Part shown: piece after piece, positions 49,686 through 61,808 of the stretch | Layout of the letters: every line of letters begins with the position of its first letter | How positions within the stretch are numbered: position 1 is the first letter of the stretch | Assembly (NCBI RefSeq): GCF_949628265.1 | Contig: NC_088790.1 | Span: 7,196,545 to 7,260,544 of the forward strand | Origin: Cloeon dipterum | Taxonomy: Eukaryota; Arthropoda; Insecta; Ephemeroptera; Baetidae | Length of the DNA stretch: 64,000 bases | Reading direction: 5' to 3' | Notes under the pieces: model-generated | Databases searched by the model: none | What the model was told of the DNA's origin: nothing | What the model saw: only the letters and a program-made list of their open reading frames with translations | Position numbers and translations under genes: made by a program

Positions 49686-52600
49686 GTAAGTAATGCCAAC
49701 TTGTCACGCACGCAACCGTCTGCTGAGCAATGGTGAAGGGTTGTGAATTTATTGCCTCGTGTGCATGTGACGAAGTATGAATATTGAGAGCGAGCGGATC
49801 GTCACCCCTGCCGGGAGTAGCAGACTAAACAAAAAATAAAACAGGCAGCGGTTGGTATAAGAAAAAATTGAAGGACGAGAGTTGCTAAAGCTGAACTGGC
49901 GCCACTCGAATTTAACTCGGTGCATAAAGAATGTGTGGCTACGAAAATAACAGAGAGGAAACGGCGGCGAGCTAGTCTTTATTGTAATTCGAGTTGCATG
50001 ATAAGAGAAAATTTTATATGAGATTGCGGGATAAGAAGCGAGGGAGGTAGCTCATTCCTTGAACAAATTGAAAATTCCCAGCCTTTGTGCTGCAGCAAAG
50101 GATGTAATTTAATTTTTCTTTCCTCTTTTCCTTCCTTTCGCAAGGCAGCATCGCCGAGTGCATGCAGAGCAGAAAATGGTAGATTTCCATACAAGATAAT
50201 GTGCGCGGATGTTATTACACCGGGAATATTTTTGTACGTTTTGATGTTTCTCTGCAATACTCTGGCAGGATTAGTCATATTAAACCTTTAGCTTAATTGA
50301 ATAGAATATCAACTTGTGAAATGAGGTGGAAGAGCTGTTGTATCCCTCAACTGAAAAACTGTTGGCAAATAGGTCACCCAGAAAATATAGAATATTATGG
50401 ATTCGCATCAGTAGGAGTTGGATCACCGCGCATTCTATTATGCAATGCATTTATAGATTCAAGTCGCATAAAATAATTTGATTAATAAAATTAGAAAATA
50501 CGTGATATAGTTATGTTTATAGTTGCACAAATTTGAAAAAAGGATTTTGAAAGACGTAAAAATTGTGTAAATCAATGAATTAATAGGACTAACAGAATTC
50601 AGATAAAGAGCAAGAAACGAGAAACACTATGAACAAAAATTTGAATATGCGTAGGTTGACTCACTACAAAATATAAAAGAAGGTTTTCAGTCCTTTATTA
50701 TTTTTTTTATCAAAACAGAAAAAAGCTTGACATGCACCACATTAGCTGCAGTGATTTAATTAAAACCAAATTATCGAAGAAAAAAATAGATGAAACCCCG
50801 CGATAAATTCAATGTCATACAATATTGAACAGATGTTATTGCTTTCGCGAAAAGGTCGTTCTCTATTCTTGAAAAAATAATAAAACAGCAGTTCAATAAT
50901 TTCACCCTCATTCCAAAAAGCAGTCATAATAATAAATTTTTCTATTTCCCCTAGCGCCGTAAAGCGGCAGCAGCAAACAAAAAAGTCATTTCAATTCCGC
51001 TCCAAAAATAGTGCTGAGGGGTTTTGCAACGAAACCAAGTTTCTCCGCTGCCTGCTTTTTTTATTCTTCTTTCGCTTGCTTTTTTTGCCGGGAAACGGAT
51101 GCGCGCATCTATTTATTTTTATGATATCTGCTGCCATTAGAGCTGCGATGAAGTGAATTGTGGATTTTCTGCGCCATTGTCTAACTGTGTGTGCATAAAA
51201 TTGAGTCTTCTGCTCAGAGAAAGGAATCACTCAGACGTGCAACGCTGGAATTCTCGCTCACTTCGCCATCAAATGCTTTTTGAATGAAATCGGGCCGCAT
51301 TTTATTGCTCTGAAGGTTTTACGTATATGTACGCACACTACTGTAGAGTGCAGTGTGAGAGAGTGAGAGAGCATTTCACTGCCAATATATTCAGAAATAT
51401 GGCGCACAAATATTAAACTCGGGTCTACCCTCTTGAATCCATTCTCGACGTCACTATCGACCGACTTTCCGCTTTACACAATCTTCTCCCGTCAAGTAAT
51501 GAAAAATTGAAATGTGTGATACTGATGGCTCTGAACTTTGCGAACTTTACTTCTTGGCTGCAGCATGAGGAAGCAATCGGCTCGTAAAACATCGAAATGA
51601 GCTGCCTTTTGAGTTCCAAAATGAGGCAAACAGAGTCTTTTATTGTTAACCATCACTTCTTGCGATTTTTGAAGCGTATTTATGTTTACTCATAGTGTCT
51701 TTGATTGCGAAATACTTTGATTAGTTTTATTAGCATAAAATTTTCAATTCTGGCAGGTATTTTCATCTGAGAATTCTTTAAATTGAAAAAAGTGCGCAAA
51801 TTGTAGAAGTATCTTAAGATTCATTATTATGTAAAATTGTAACTTTATGAACTCTCTTTTTTAAACATTTTCCTTGTCTGCTATTAAAGTCCACTGAAAT
51901 TTTCTGCTCCCCAAATTGTCACTCTTAATAATTGTTAATTGCTTTGGTAGCTGTCTAAAACTGTCATTTTTAGACACTCGCCCCGTTGGCCAGAGTGCAT
52001 ATTTAATGCATTATGAATCTAAAAAACAAAACACGTTGGTATTTTTCTGGATATCCACGCTTTAAGTAAAATTTGTGCAGCATTATATATTTATGATCTC
52101 GATAAAACACAAATTGTTTAGCATTAACAACAATGTCAATTGAGCGATGCACTCACAGTTCTCTGTGGGTATATTTAATAAAGCTGCGGCTAACAACATG
52201 AAAATATCAGTCGACAACAGGCACAGCAGGATTAATCAATAGCAATTACAATTTTCGTGTTTTTCGGCCAACAAATGGAGCAGTGTGTGCGCACACAATA
52301 AAAGACGACGTGCCAGTGTCAAAATTGGGGGGAATGCGCGCCCACCAGTCATTACTTTTATTTACGTCCGCGGCTGTTACTGTGTTTGTTGTAAACGCGA
52401 CGAGCGCACATATTGACCAGCAGCCGCACAAATAGAAAAAGGGAGCACTTTGGCGGCCGCTTAGCGCACACTGAATAATAAATTTTCCTTTACAGCAGCG
52501 AGGCCATTGATTTCTGCGTTTGCCTTATAATTGTCGGTGGCCTTGCAAATAAGCGAAGTGTGTTTATTTGCACGAATCTACAATTATGCAAACAAACGCT

Positions 52601-53092
52601 GGACACGTCAGCCACATTACTCGGGCCGAATGCTCCATGCACTCCTGCATTCCGAGCTGGACCTCACATGTTAGCAATTAAATTGCACGTATGCAACACC
52701 CGCAATGGGCTAACGGTGCATCAAACGTATGGCTATTGACTCTTGCGCTCTGTGTTTACCACATAGGTGAAAACGTCTACCTCAAATGTGCCAATATTAA
52801 ATGATTCTAAAAGATTATTGATATAAGACTTGCCATAGGTATATTTCAATAAACCTGTTCAAATCAAGAAGAATTAAACCAAAAAAACCGGTTAACGGTG
52901 TGAAAAGTATCATATTTTGCAATGCTCAATAAAAAGAATTAGTTTAAGAGAAGCAGCAAAGAGTTGTAAAAATTGATGCGGACGATTGTAGGCTTAGTGT
53001 TGCAAGCATAATTGCGTTAAATAAATTATTCATTCATAAATTCAAAAATGATCAGCACCTATAATAAAATTAAAATTAAATTTGAGCTGGTA

Positions 53093-53117
53093 GGGGGATG
53101 CACTGGGTGGGGGTGGG
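53093..53117 (+). other. G-quadruplex motif
   Basis: Four G-runs of three or more are separated by 7, 1 and 1 bases (GGGGG-ATGCACT-GGG-T-GGGGG-T-GGG). This fits the G3+N1-7 rule. The surrounding DNA is AT-rich. Confidence 0.7.
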
Positions 53118-53714
53118 CACTTTTAAACCACAATAGTGCATTAGGGTATTCAAAAACGACCTCAAATGTATTCATTTTTTAAAAAGGCGGCCGAAATAGT
53201 CTGGTAACAAAGTGATTTTAAATTTAAACTAAAAATTTAGGCTTCTAAGGGAAATATCCCGTTTTAAATTCTTGTTGGCATTTGCCACTTGCCTGTGTCA
53301 AAATTCACCCCACGTGTATCATAAAAAATTGCTTATCACTCTTGCTAGAGAATAAAAATATTTGGCTGACTCATAATTCAGATTTTATGGTTTTATCCTC
53401 ATTGGTCAATGTATTTACGAGATATACATGATATTTCAGTTCGGAAAAATATCAATGTATTTATTTGTTCAGATAAATATACAGATTTTGACTCCAAATT
53501 CCAATCGCTGGACCTGACAAGTTGATTTTTGTTGTAAAGAGAAGGAAGCGTTAGATTATAATGAAACGCGATCCATATAAACCTGGTATCGTTAGGTCAG
53601 CGGTGCATTAATTCTAATTACACGTAGGTGTTAATTGGATAATTGTTCCGCTTGCAGAATTCCATAATTAATATCGTTTTCGCTTCCAGCTGCACACTAT
53701 TATATAGATGAAAA

Positions 53715-53718
<4 letters not shown>

Positions 53719-53810
<92 letters not shown>

Positions 53811-53818
53811 TTCTCTCG
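53719..53818. repeat. Very long (CT)n microsatellite
   Basis: An unbroken CT run of about 84 bases (53719-53802) is followed by CTTTCTCTCTTTCTCTC. It is the longest simple repeat in the window; its exact length is likely to vary between individuals or assemblies. Confidence 0.95.
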
Positions 53819-56596
53819 CTTGGCTGATGTAGTTTATTTTCTCTACAAGGGAAGAAGGATTTTAAAATCAATTTTCATTACAAAATATCAGCAAGCGAAT
53901 TTAGTGCGTGATGGGGTGAGAAAATTTATTGCTTTGCCCCTCTCACCCCCTTAGCTTGCGCAAGAAAAAGGGAATTAAAGATGCCTTCATAAATCTATTT
54001 CCGATATTGCTGCAGATTAAAATTTAATGCAGTGAGTCGTGTAGCAATATACTTCGAAGGAGATCTCAGCGTCGGCGGCACCAGGCTGAATCTTCGACTG
54101 AGCTTTCTTTGTTTCTGTTTCCAAGCGAGTCTCTTCGCGCGTCAAAAGAAAGGGAGGATATATGGCGTTGGCAAAGCAAAGGCAAAAGCTCATCCGCCTC
54201 AAATATTGATTATTCTTTAGCACGGTGCGCTTTTTAATAATGCGCTTTTTGACTGAAATCGCTTACAATACTGGGTCCTCTTATTACTTTCTCCTGGTTT
54301 TGTTGTCGCTCCGATGAAGGCAGCGGCGCCTTTGAGTTCGACACTGACACCTGCTTATCCGCAGATTACGTGGCGACACAACGGCGTGTGACATGCAATC
54401 ATGCCTGCGCAACTCTATTATTTTGCGAGTCAATACTGAATAGAAATGAGGGTGAGAGAAGAAAGGAGGCAAAGTGCTTTTCTTTACGTCCGCAAATCGA
54501 ATCAAATAAACGGATGAACCGCAAGCCAAATGGCGTAACCTACGCGCCAGGTGTCCCAAATTACACGCTTTGTTTTATGGATAACCTCAAATTTCGAATT
54601 AACACCGAATTCATTTGCTTTCTTCAGTTATTTTAACTAGCGATATTGTTGTAGCAGATTTCACTATTCTTCTTAAAAAAAATCAACTTTAGAAAATTAT
54701 TATTTTTTAAATAAGCTATACCATTATCTTGAAAATTTAATCTTGTTTAATTATGATTGCACAAAGTTTACATCTAAAGAATGATGTATATTTTAAAATG
54801 TGAAATCTCATACAATATTTTACTGAAAACAAACCCTACAAAATAACAATTTTTGTTTGTAAAATTATGTGCCTATGCTGACAAGTGTAATTGCGAATTC
54901 AAAGTTCGTTCAAACCTAAATAAGTATAGAATAAATTCAAAATTATGCATTGAGAAGTCCAAGCATAATATTTTTAAACACACACTGATACCATACACTG
55001 CACTGTGGGGGAAAATGCATCTGTTAACTATTAAATTCTCTATTTCCACTTTTCTGCTTTCTCGTGAGCGCTGGGAGCTGATAATAATTCTGTGGCACGC
55101 ATATATTTATTGTGACTCACGCCATTATTCTAATTGCAAATTAATCCGTCGAACCCCAATCTAATCGGAATAAAAAGCAGAAAAGCTTTTCTATTTTGTC
55201 CCCCTTCCAATACGTAAGTTGAAAAGTAAATAACTGTAAGCATTACTCTTCTGCGTGTATGTGGCTGAGGATGTAGAGAAATCAATAGGGAAAAATTGGC
55301 CGACTCGCAGCTGGATTCACAGTAGAGCGTGCCACGTGATGGTCTCGCTGGCTGGCACACACAAAGAAGTCGGCAGCTCGCTGTCGGTGGGCCCTAGTGA
55401 AAATGCGAATGAAAATACGTACCCTCCCCTGTCAGATTTATACCCCCAGTTATTTTAAATACCACACCACCGATAAAACATACGCCACCCCTCTTGTCAT
55501 TGCTATTCATCGGCCTTAGATTTGTTGGCCTTTTGTGCTGTGCGCACAGCGAGGATATTACGCTTTGTGTCTGCATCTTTCTAGTCTGGAGAGCCATTAT
55601 TGACGCTTATTAGCCCCTTATTTATGGCGGTCGAGTAATAAAGATGTGTGCTTCGCTCTCGCTAATAATCATCCCCCGGCATGGCGACGGGCAGATTATT
55701 AAAACTTGCTAAAAGGAGCGATGGAATTAACAGATGGTGGAGCGTTTAAATGGAATCTGGCAGATAAATGAGATATATTATTCATTTGGCTTTCATTCAT
55801 TCAATATTAAATTCATTTTAATCCGTTTTTTGCCTTCAATGGAAATGCAGAGATTTTCTCGACGAGCAAAATGTAAATAATACTATTCATGTTTGTGGTT
55901 TAATAAAATTCTACTGAAACTTATCGAGTAGCAAACAAGAAATGACATATTTATTCGTTTTGAGGGAATATTGTCCAGAATTCCAATTTTCAGACTTGTT
56001 GCTTTTATTAAAATGCGTTGTTTGCAATGCAGAGGAAAATATTAAATTTAACTTGTACGGTGCGCAGAGTGGATAAAAATGGATTAAATAAAGAATAAAG
56101 AGATAAAGTGTTGTGCAATACCATGAACCATGAATACAAATGATGCTTGAATTTAAAATACGCCCACAGCCCTAATCATTCAAATTCAAATTCTTCATTA
56201 TGATTGCTAGCTATACATATTTGGAAATTTTATTTACTAATAATTAATTTTATTCAACCGAATTTTAACACTAATGTTGAGGTAAATTATATAGAGTATG
56301 CCAATCATCAACATTTAAATATTCACTATTTTTATAATTTTACATTATTCATGTTTGATCAGTTATTATGAATGTGTGCTTAACTATTGAAGTGCATAAA
56401 CCTGCAGATAAATGATTGTTTGAATGTTTGAATGAAAACACTATTAACATATTTCATTCACTATTAAGTAGTCAAAAAATAAAATTCCCTGGTGCAAATG
56501 ATGAAGGGAAGCAAGCTTAAGCACATTGCTTATACTCCTTTGTTTTAAACTATTCCATCAGGATCTCAGCTTGATTCTTTTAAACTTTATTTACAG

Positions 56597-56734
56597 GTTC
56601 TAAAGGAAAATTCCTTTGAAGGATGGATAAAATTTCCTGACTTTTGCAGTTTTTCATCGCTGTCGGCTAATAATAAGCTTTGCTCAGTCGTGGAAGAGCG
56701 CGTCACACACATCGGCTGTGAAATAAATTTCGCT
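56597..56734 (+). CDS. Candidate terminal exon (weak)
   Basis: The acceptor TTCTTTTAAACTTTATTTACAG precedes 46 open codons (start VLKENSFEGWIKFPDF, end CEINFA) and a TGA at 56735-56737. A variant poly(A) signal, ATTAAA, lies a few bases after the stop. The amino-acid mix is protein-like and Cys-containing, but no domain was recognised and no upstream partner was found. Confidence 0.22.
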
Positions 56735-59700
56735 TGAAAAAGCCATTAAAACATGGGAGGCGGTTAGGATAGCTCTTTATCTCGCAACGCCAGGCATGAA
56801 GCGGCAAACGCGGAATTTTTAGCGCGTGGTGCCGCTCTTTTCTCGCGTTCCGATTTGAGCAGCGTCTGTTTTCCATAGTACAAAATGCCTCTTATTATTT
56901 CAACGATGGGAAGAAAGTTTAGCAAAAGTTCGTTCTTCCCACCGTAAGTTTTTAGAACAGCGGCGTGGCTGGCCCAGATCGATCCTACGTACATATTCTC
57001 TTCCTCAACGGAAGAATAAGAAGAGAAGAAGAAAAAGAGAAAACGCTTTTACGTCTTTCTTCGCAAGCAGATTAATTTTTATTATCATTAGACTAAAATT
57101 CTGGTGCTTTCGGTAGCCATATTTTTCGCGAAGATCTCTGAGCCCTCGCGCGTGCTGCGAATGTTCTCCAAATTCACGCTGCTGTTAAACTAATTAGAAT
57201 AGCGCGCCTGGGGGTTTCATTTTCGTCCTTCTGAAATTCATTAACGTCTGTTAAAATACCAGCCAGCAACCCCCCAGCTGAGACCAAAGCGCCACCGCCT
57301 TGCATTCTCTCTTCCCGAGAGTTGTGTCCTGTGTGAGTTTGAAAGATTTCTCCTCTCGAGCGCAACCACTGACATTTCAAGCTACGCAGGACTTTCCTAT
57401 ATATTTGCAAGCAATAATCTGAAGGGGCGACAGTTTACTCTTCACACATACTCGATCTGACCTGCGTTTTTCACAAAATGAATTATGATGGAATTTCCTC
57501 GTAATTATTTTGATTATTACTGAGTGGCTATTAATTATACAACTCACTGAAGTATGTTTCAATTTAAGCTGGAATTCATTTAAGTATCTAATTTTTAACT
57601 ATTTTAAAAATTCCGATATTGACCCGGAGTTGGTCGAAATTGGAATGGAGTCTGTTTTGTTGATAGACAGATGTTCACGAAGCACACTTTTTACTGTTTT
57701 CATTATTTAATAATTTGTAAAAAATTAATTTATCACTCCTACGCGATTGGGAACTTTATGAATGCAAATTCTGCGAAAAACCAGTTAGCTTCTTCCATTT
57801 ATAGACTGATAATAAGAATTTAGCTCTTTCTCAAGCCGCCAACGCAAAAACCGCAAAAACGAGCAGTAAACATTGTTGATCTCCTTTTATATCTGGTGAA
57901 TGCTGTACACATTTTATGTCTAATTACACTTAATACTTAATTAAATTATTTAAAAAAATGAAATAAATGCTTCCTTTTATATATATACAATATATGTCTG
58001 TGAACCTTTTTTTAAATTTTATATACGAGAAAAAAGTAGTAGTAACAGATTAGAAGCATAAGTATTGCAATCCCTCATGCTCGGAGTTGTATTTTACTAC
58101 TTTTAAAGATTCCCATCGCTATAAAAACATTTACGACTTTTATTTTGGATAAAGTTTAATTAATAGATCTCATTGTTACGACAAATTTCGGGTAGAAATT
58201 TCAAATATTGGAGCTTTCTCTTCTTTCAGGAGCACATAAATAAGGTGGATTTTTTATATTACCAGAGCTCAGGTGTATACCTTGATGGATTTTTTTCAAA
58301 ATTAAGCTGAAGGATATCATCAAATTTCAACGCAAGAAAAAATATCAATAAGTAATTGAAATATATTAAAATGAGCTAGCTTCCCTTGATGAAATGTGAG
58401 AGAAAATCCATGCGAGTGGAATAAAAACCCCTATAAGAAACGCCTTTAAATTTAAAAATACTGGAAAAACTTGCTGATCAAATTAATTTAGCTCTCTACG
58501 TCCAGGTTTTGTTTTATGAAACCTGCACATTCCATTAATCCAGAAAGTTTCCTCGTTCTATTAGGACTGGCTCGCAAATATTTTTTGGCTGATTTCAACC
58601 CATCAGCATGGCTGATAATTTCACGCACCAAGTGTCTGCGAAAGCACTCGCTATATAGAATAAAGTTATTTGCTGACGACAGTTGTGATTAATCTTGGCG
58701 GGCGGCCGAGCGCCGAAACCGGCGGCAAGGTCAAAGGCTGGTGTGTAGAAACCAAGTTTCCCTGCGCAGCCCCACAAAAGCTTCAGGGACTCAGGCTGCT
58801 GCAAAGTTTGGACACTAAACTATTACTCGAAGGCACTCCGTGCCGACTGCTCTCTCTTATTTAGACTTTGCCTCGTCGCGCTGCTGACTGGGTCAAATTC
58901 ATGCAGAGTGGACCGAGAGCGAGTGCGAGAACATGTACACGAAAGAGTGAAGGAGTCTGCCTCGTTGCAAGACCCACTGACTGATGACTTCTCTTGGAAA
59001 GCAAACTTTAACTGAGGAGACGGGCGTGCGGCTATTTTTCAAATGGAGAGCTAGCTCTCTTGCAAGACGACAGCATCAGCACAAAAGAAAGTCAGGAATC
59101 TTTACGTAAACTTTTTTGACGCTTTCTTGACGTATCAGAATATTCCTCTTAACTGGACCCCTGCGAGTTGCTGAAGGGAAATAAAACGACAGAGGTCGCC
59201 AAAAGGGCTTAAGTAAATAAATTAGATTCTTTGGAACGGAGGGTTATCTGGAACGCAGTCAGCAAAAATTGATTTGTGTGATTTAAAGTTTTATGCATTA
59301 TCTGTTACGTTGAAAAACTTATTCGTATTCAAATTTCTTGAATTTGTTGCATGATACATAAAATTTTCAGCTGAGAGAAATAATCAAACACAAATTGAAA
59401 CTTTACTTTCACATCAAAATTAGAAGAATAAAAACTAGTAATACTCAATTACAGAAATTTGTACACTTGAGGCACTCTCTTCTTCTGACCGAGGCGACCA
59501 AAAACGCCAAGGATTAACCCGGGTGTTGGGTGGTCAGCCAGGCAAGAATTCAATTTAGTCGCCACGCAAGGCAGTTCGGAAATTTCCAGGGAATACGCGG
59601 AGTGTTTTTCGCTGTTCTGTGCGACACCAAATCTTAAACGAAAACCGCTAGCTCTATTATGATACCATTTTTCCGTGATCCTCTTACTACTAGTTGGCAA

Positions 59701-61370
59701 AGGCGCCACGCGTAAAACTCCAACTTGCAAGGGTACTTGGCAACACAGCTGCAAGCGCGAAATACATTTACGCACAGCTTTTACATTTTGTGTTCTCTTT
59801 ATTCACGCAGCTTGGACACAGACCACACAACCCAGCAGCGCTTGTCCGCAAAGAGAGGTGGCCCCGACGGGTTTTACTTAAAAGATTGTATGTTTTGATC
59901 AGCAAATGTCCACACAAACATACAACAAACACCACACGAGCCACGCTGCTCCAGTTCGTTTCGGCCCCCAAGGATATAATATTGGAATAGCCCAACGCGT
60001 GTGCCTCCGACTAAAGCTTTTTGTAGAGAATTCGCAGTAGCCTACTGGCTGAACCAAATGAAGCGATTTTTGCGAAGTGTATTGATGCTACCAAAATTTC
60101 ACTTGTCCTTCTGCGTTTTACGCTGTTTTCCACTTACGCCGTTGTGAAACCACCAAATGGTTTACGACTTTTCACTCGGCACTCGCAAATGATTTGTAAA
60201 CAATGCGCAAGCTGAACGTGAAAGGGAAAGTGTTCCTGCTGTCAAAAAGTCTTGCATTTTTTTATTATTCAGCATGGCAAGGGCTTACATTAATAAATGT
60301 TTTCATTTCTATAGATATGCATTGAATTGCAGACTAATTTCTTCCATATTAACCATTTCTAATTTAACAAAGAATAGTTAAATTGTGGATCATTAAGTTC
60401 ATTGGTTTCAACAAATGAAGATTGAAAATAATAACTAACGTGCACGTTCTCACTTCTGAATAACCTGGTCATTAAAAAACATCGACTAAACTAGTTTCCA
60501 AGCTCGATAAAAAAGAGAGCAAGTAGTGGAAAAATCTTGTGAAAAACCGCAACTCGTATACTCACTACGAGAAATCTCCCCTTTCACTAATTCACAAGCT
60601 CAAAATTATATCCTGTACTCGGATATATTCCAAAGAGTGAAACTTGTTTCTTATATCACGTAAACACTTGAAGTATATTTCCTGCGTTCACGACATGCAC
60701 TGCTGCCATATCAATAACGATTTTGAGCCTTAAAATATGTGTAAATTTCCTTTATACTATAGAATTTGATTTTAAGAGCAGAAATAAAACAATAAAATCA
60801 GTACATAGTTATGAAGCTGATTTATTTGGTTAAAAATCCAAATTTCATAAAAATTTCAGTGATATAAACGACAAAATTGTTATAGCCTGCTTGATATTTT
60901 CAAGAAAAGAAACAGACGTAATAAGAAGATTACTATATGGCAGCGTTAAAATGTGCTGTTTCTCTTGAGACCGTTAAGTGCTTTCGAAAGGGTGGCTTTT
61001 TAACGTTCTTTCCTCTAAAAAAAGGATAAAAAAACTTATTGCATCCATCTCTAGATAACGTCAGAAATTGAATTGCAAAACAAACAGGTAACTTTTTAAT
61101 GTCATTCCCTTGACTCCCACTAGGGGGAAAATTAATGAATGGCGTGATGAAATTCATTTAGAAGCAATTTTCACCCCGCGGGAGTTGCGTCGCCGTAAAA
61201 ATCCATCCTGGCTGTGTCCCGCTTGCATAAAACATAAAAACCGTCATCAAGTCGAGAGTCTAAGCGCAGTGGATGGAGTCGATTTCTTCGCTCGTTTCTC
61301 GGGGGACAGTAAACCCAACACACAACAATTTCGGGGGTGTGTGAGTGCATGATTCGACGCGCACGAAGAG

Positions 61371-61741
61371 GGCAAAATGCAATGCACCCCTGGGTGGGCG
61401 AGGGGGTTGACTGCTACGCGAGCGCCACGCGCCGGGTGCTCCGGCGTCGGCGGAGGCAGGCAGCGAGCTAGTCAGAGACGTGCCGCCTTTCGGGCCCTAA
61501 GCATCGTTGGACGCGCGTCCTCGCCAGCCAGCCGGCTCTTCTTTCCCTCTGCTCCACTCACCTGCCAATCAAGCCGTCGTGCTAATCTCTCGGATTGTTG
61601 TTATTATGCGCCGCAGGAAGCTGTGAGCCGACATGCTGCTGCTGATCGTGTTGTTCCATTGAGTCACATTGCTGACAGTGATTGCGTCGCTGGTTTAATT
61701 GATTTGCGTTTCTTCGCCGGCACCGACAGCCTAATCGCAAC
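61371..61741 (+). promoter_or_regulatory. GC-rich promoter/5' leader of the signal-peptide gene
   Basis: The sequence is clearly GC- and CpG-richer than its surroundings. An ATG at 61377 opens a frame that overlaps the main start in another register and would block it, so transcription probably begins downstream. The GTCAGAGACG segment at about 61471-61480 looks initiator-like, but no TATA box is placed correctly. A short upstream ORF lies at 61633-61662. The stretch TTTCTTCGCCGGCACCGACAG just before the ATG could also be a splice acceptor, so the leader may be spliced. Confidence 0.4.
61633..61662 (+). CDS. Upstream ORF in the leader (nine codons)
   Basis: ATG CTG CTG CTG ATC GTG TTG TTC CAT TGA encodes MLLLIVLFH and ends 79 bases before the main ATG. 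It is complete and does not overlap the main frame, so it could temper translation or allow reinitiation. If the leader is spliced just upstream of the main ATG, it would be removed. Confidence 0.35.
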   Translation: MLLLIVLFH

Positions 61742-61808
61742 ATGCGTCGATCCGTCGCTGCACTCGTGCTGCTCTGGATTTCCTTCATCCACCTCCACTT
61801 CACGCAAG
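61742..61808 (+). CDS. First coding exon: signal peptide of a secreted or membrane protein
   Basis: The ATG at 61742 has a good context (CGCAACATGC). It opens MRRSVAALVLLWISFI and then HLHFTQ, a textbook signal peptide: two Arg, a hydrophobic core of about 13 residues and a polar c-region. The exon ends in phase 1 at CAAG|GTAGGA (cut after 61808). The intron then runs through the rest of the window. A signal peptide alone on the first coding exon, followed by a long phase-1 intron, is common in genes for extracellular modular proteins such as Ig-superfamily or receptor proteins. That class is inference; no mature-protein sequence is visible. Confidence 0.55.

Larger units (their letters stand above)
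44833..61370. other. Long gene-poor stretch with simple repeats
   Basis: About 16.5 kb without a firm gene. It contains CT microsatellites at 46103-46170 and 53719-53818, a G-quadruplex motif at 53093-53117, and weak splice-bounded candidates at 49649-49685, 56597-56734 and 58230-58307. The open frames at 46038-46206 and 53668-53871 are (Arg-Glu)n readings of the CT repeats. The stretch could be the upstream region or introns of the gene starting near 61.4 kb. Confidence 0.5.

Noticed and set aside
53668..53871. Open frames rich in Arg-Glu on the minus strand (also 46038-46229)
   Set aside because: They are simply the (CT)n microsatellites read as GAG-AGA codons.
59449..59775. 108-codon minus-strand open frame
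   Set aside because: No domain, no start context and no poly(A) signal. Overlapping frames on the plus strand are also open.
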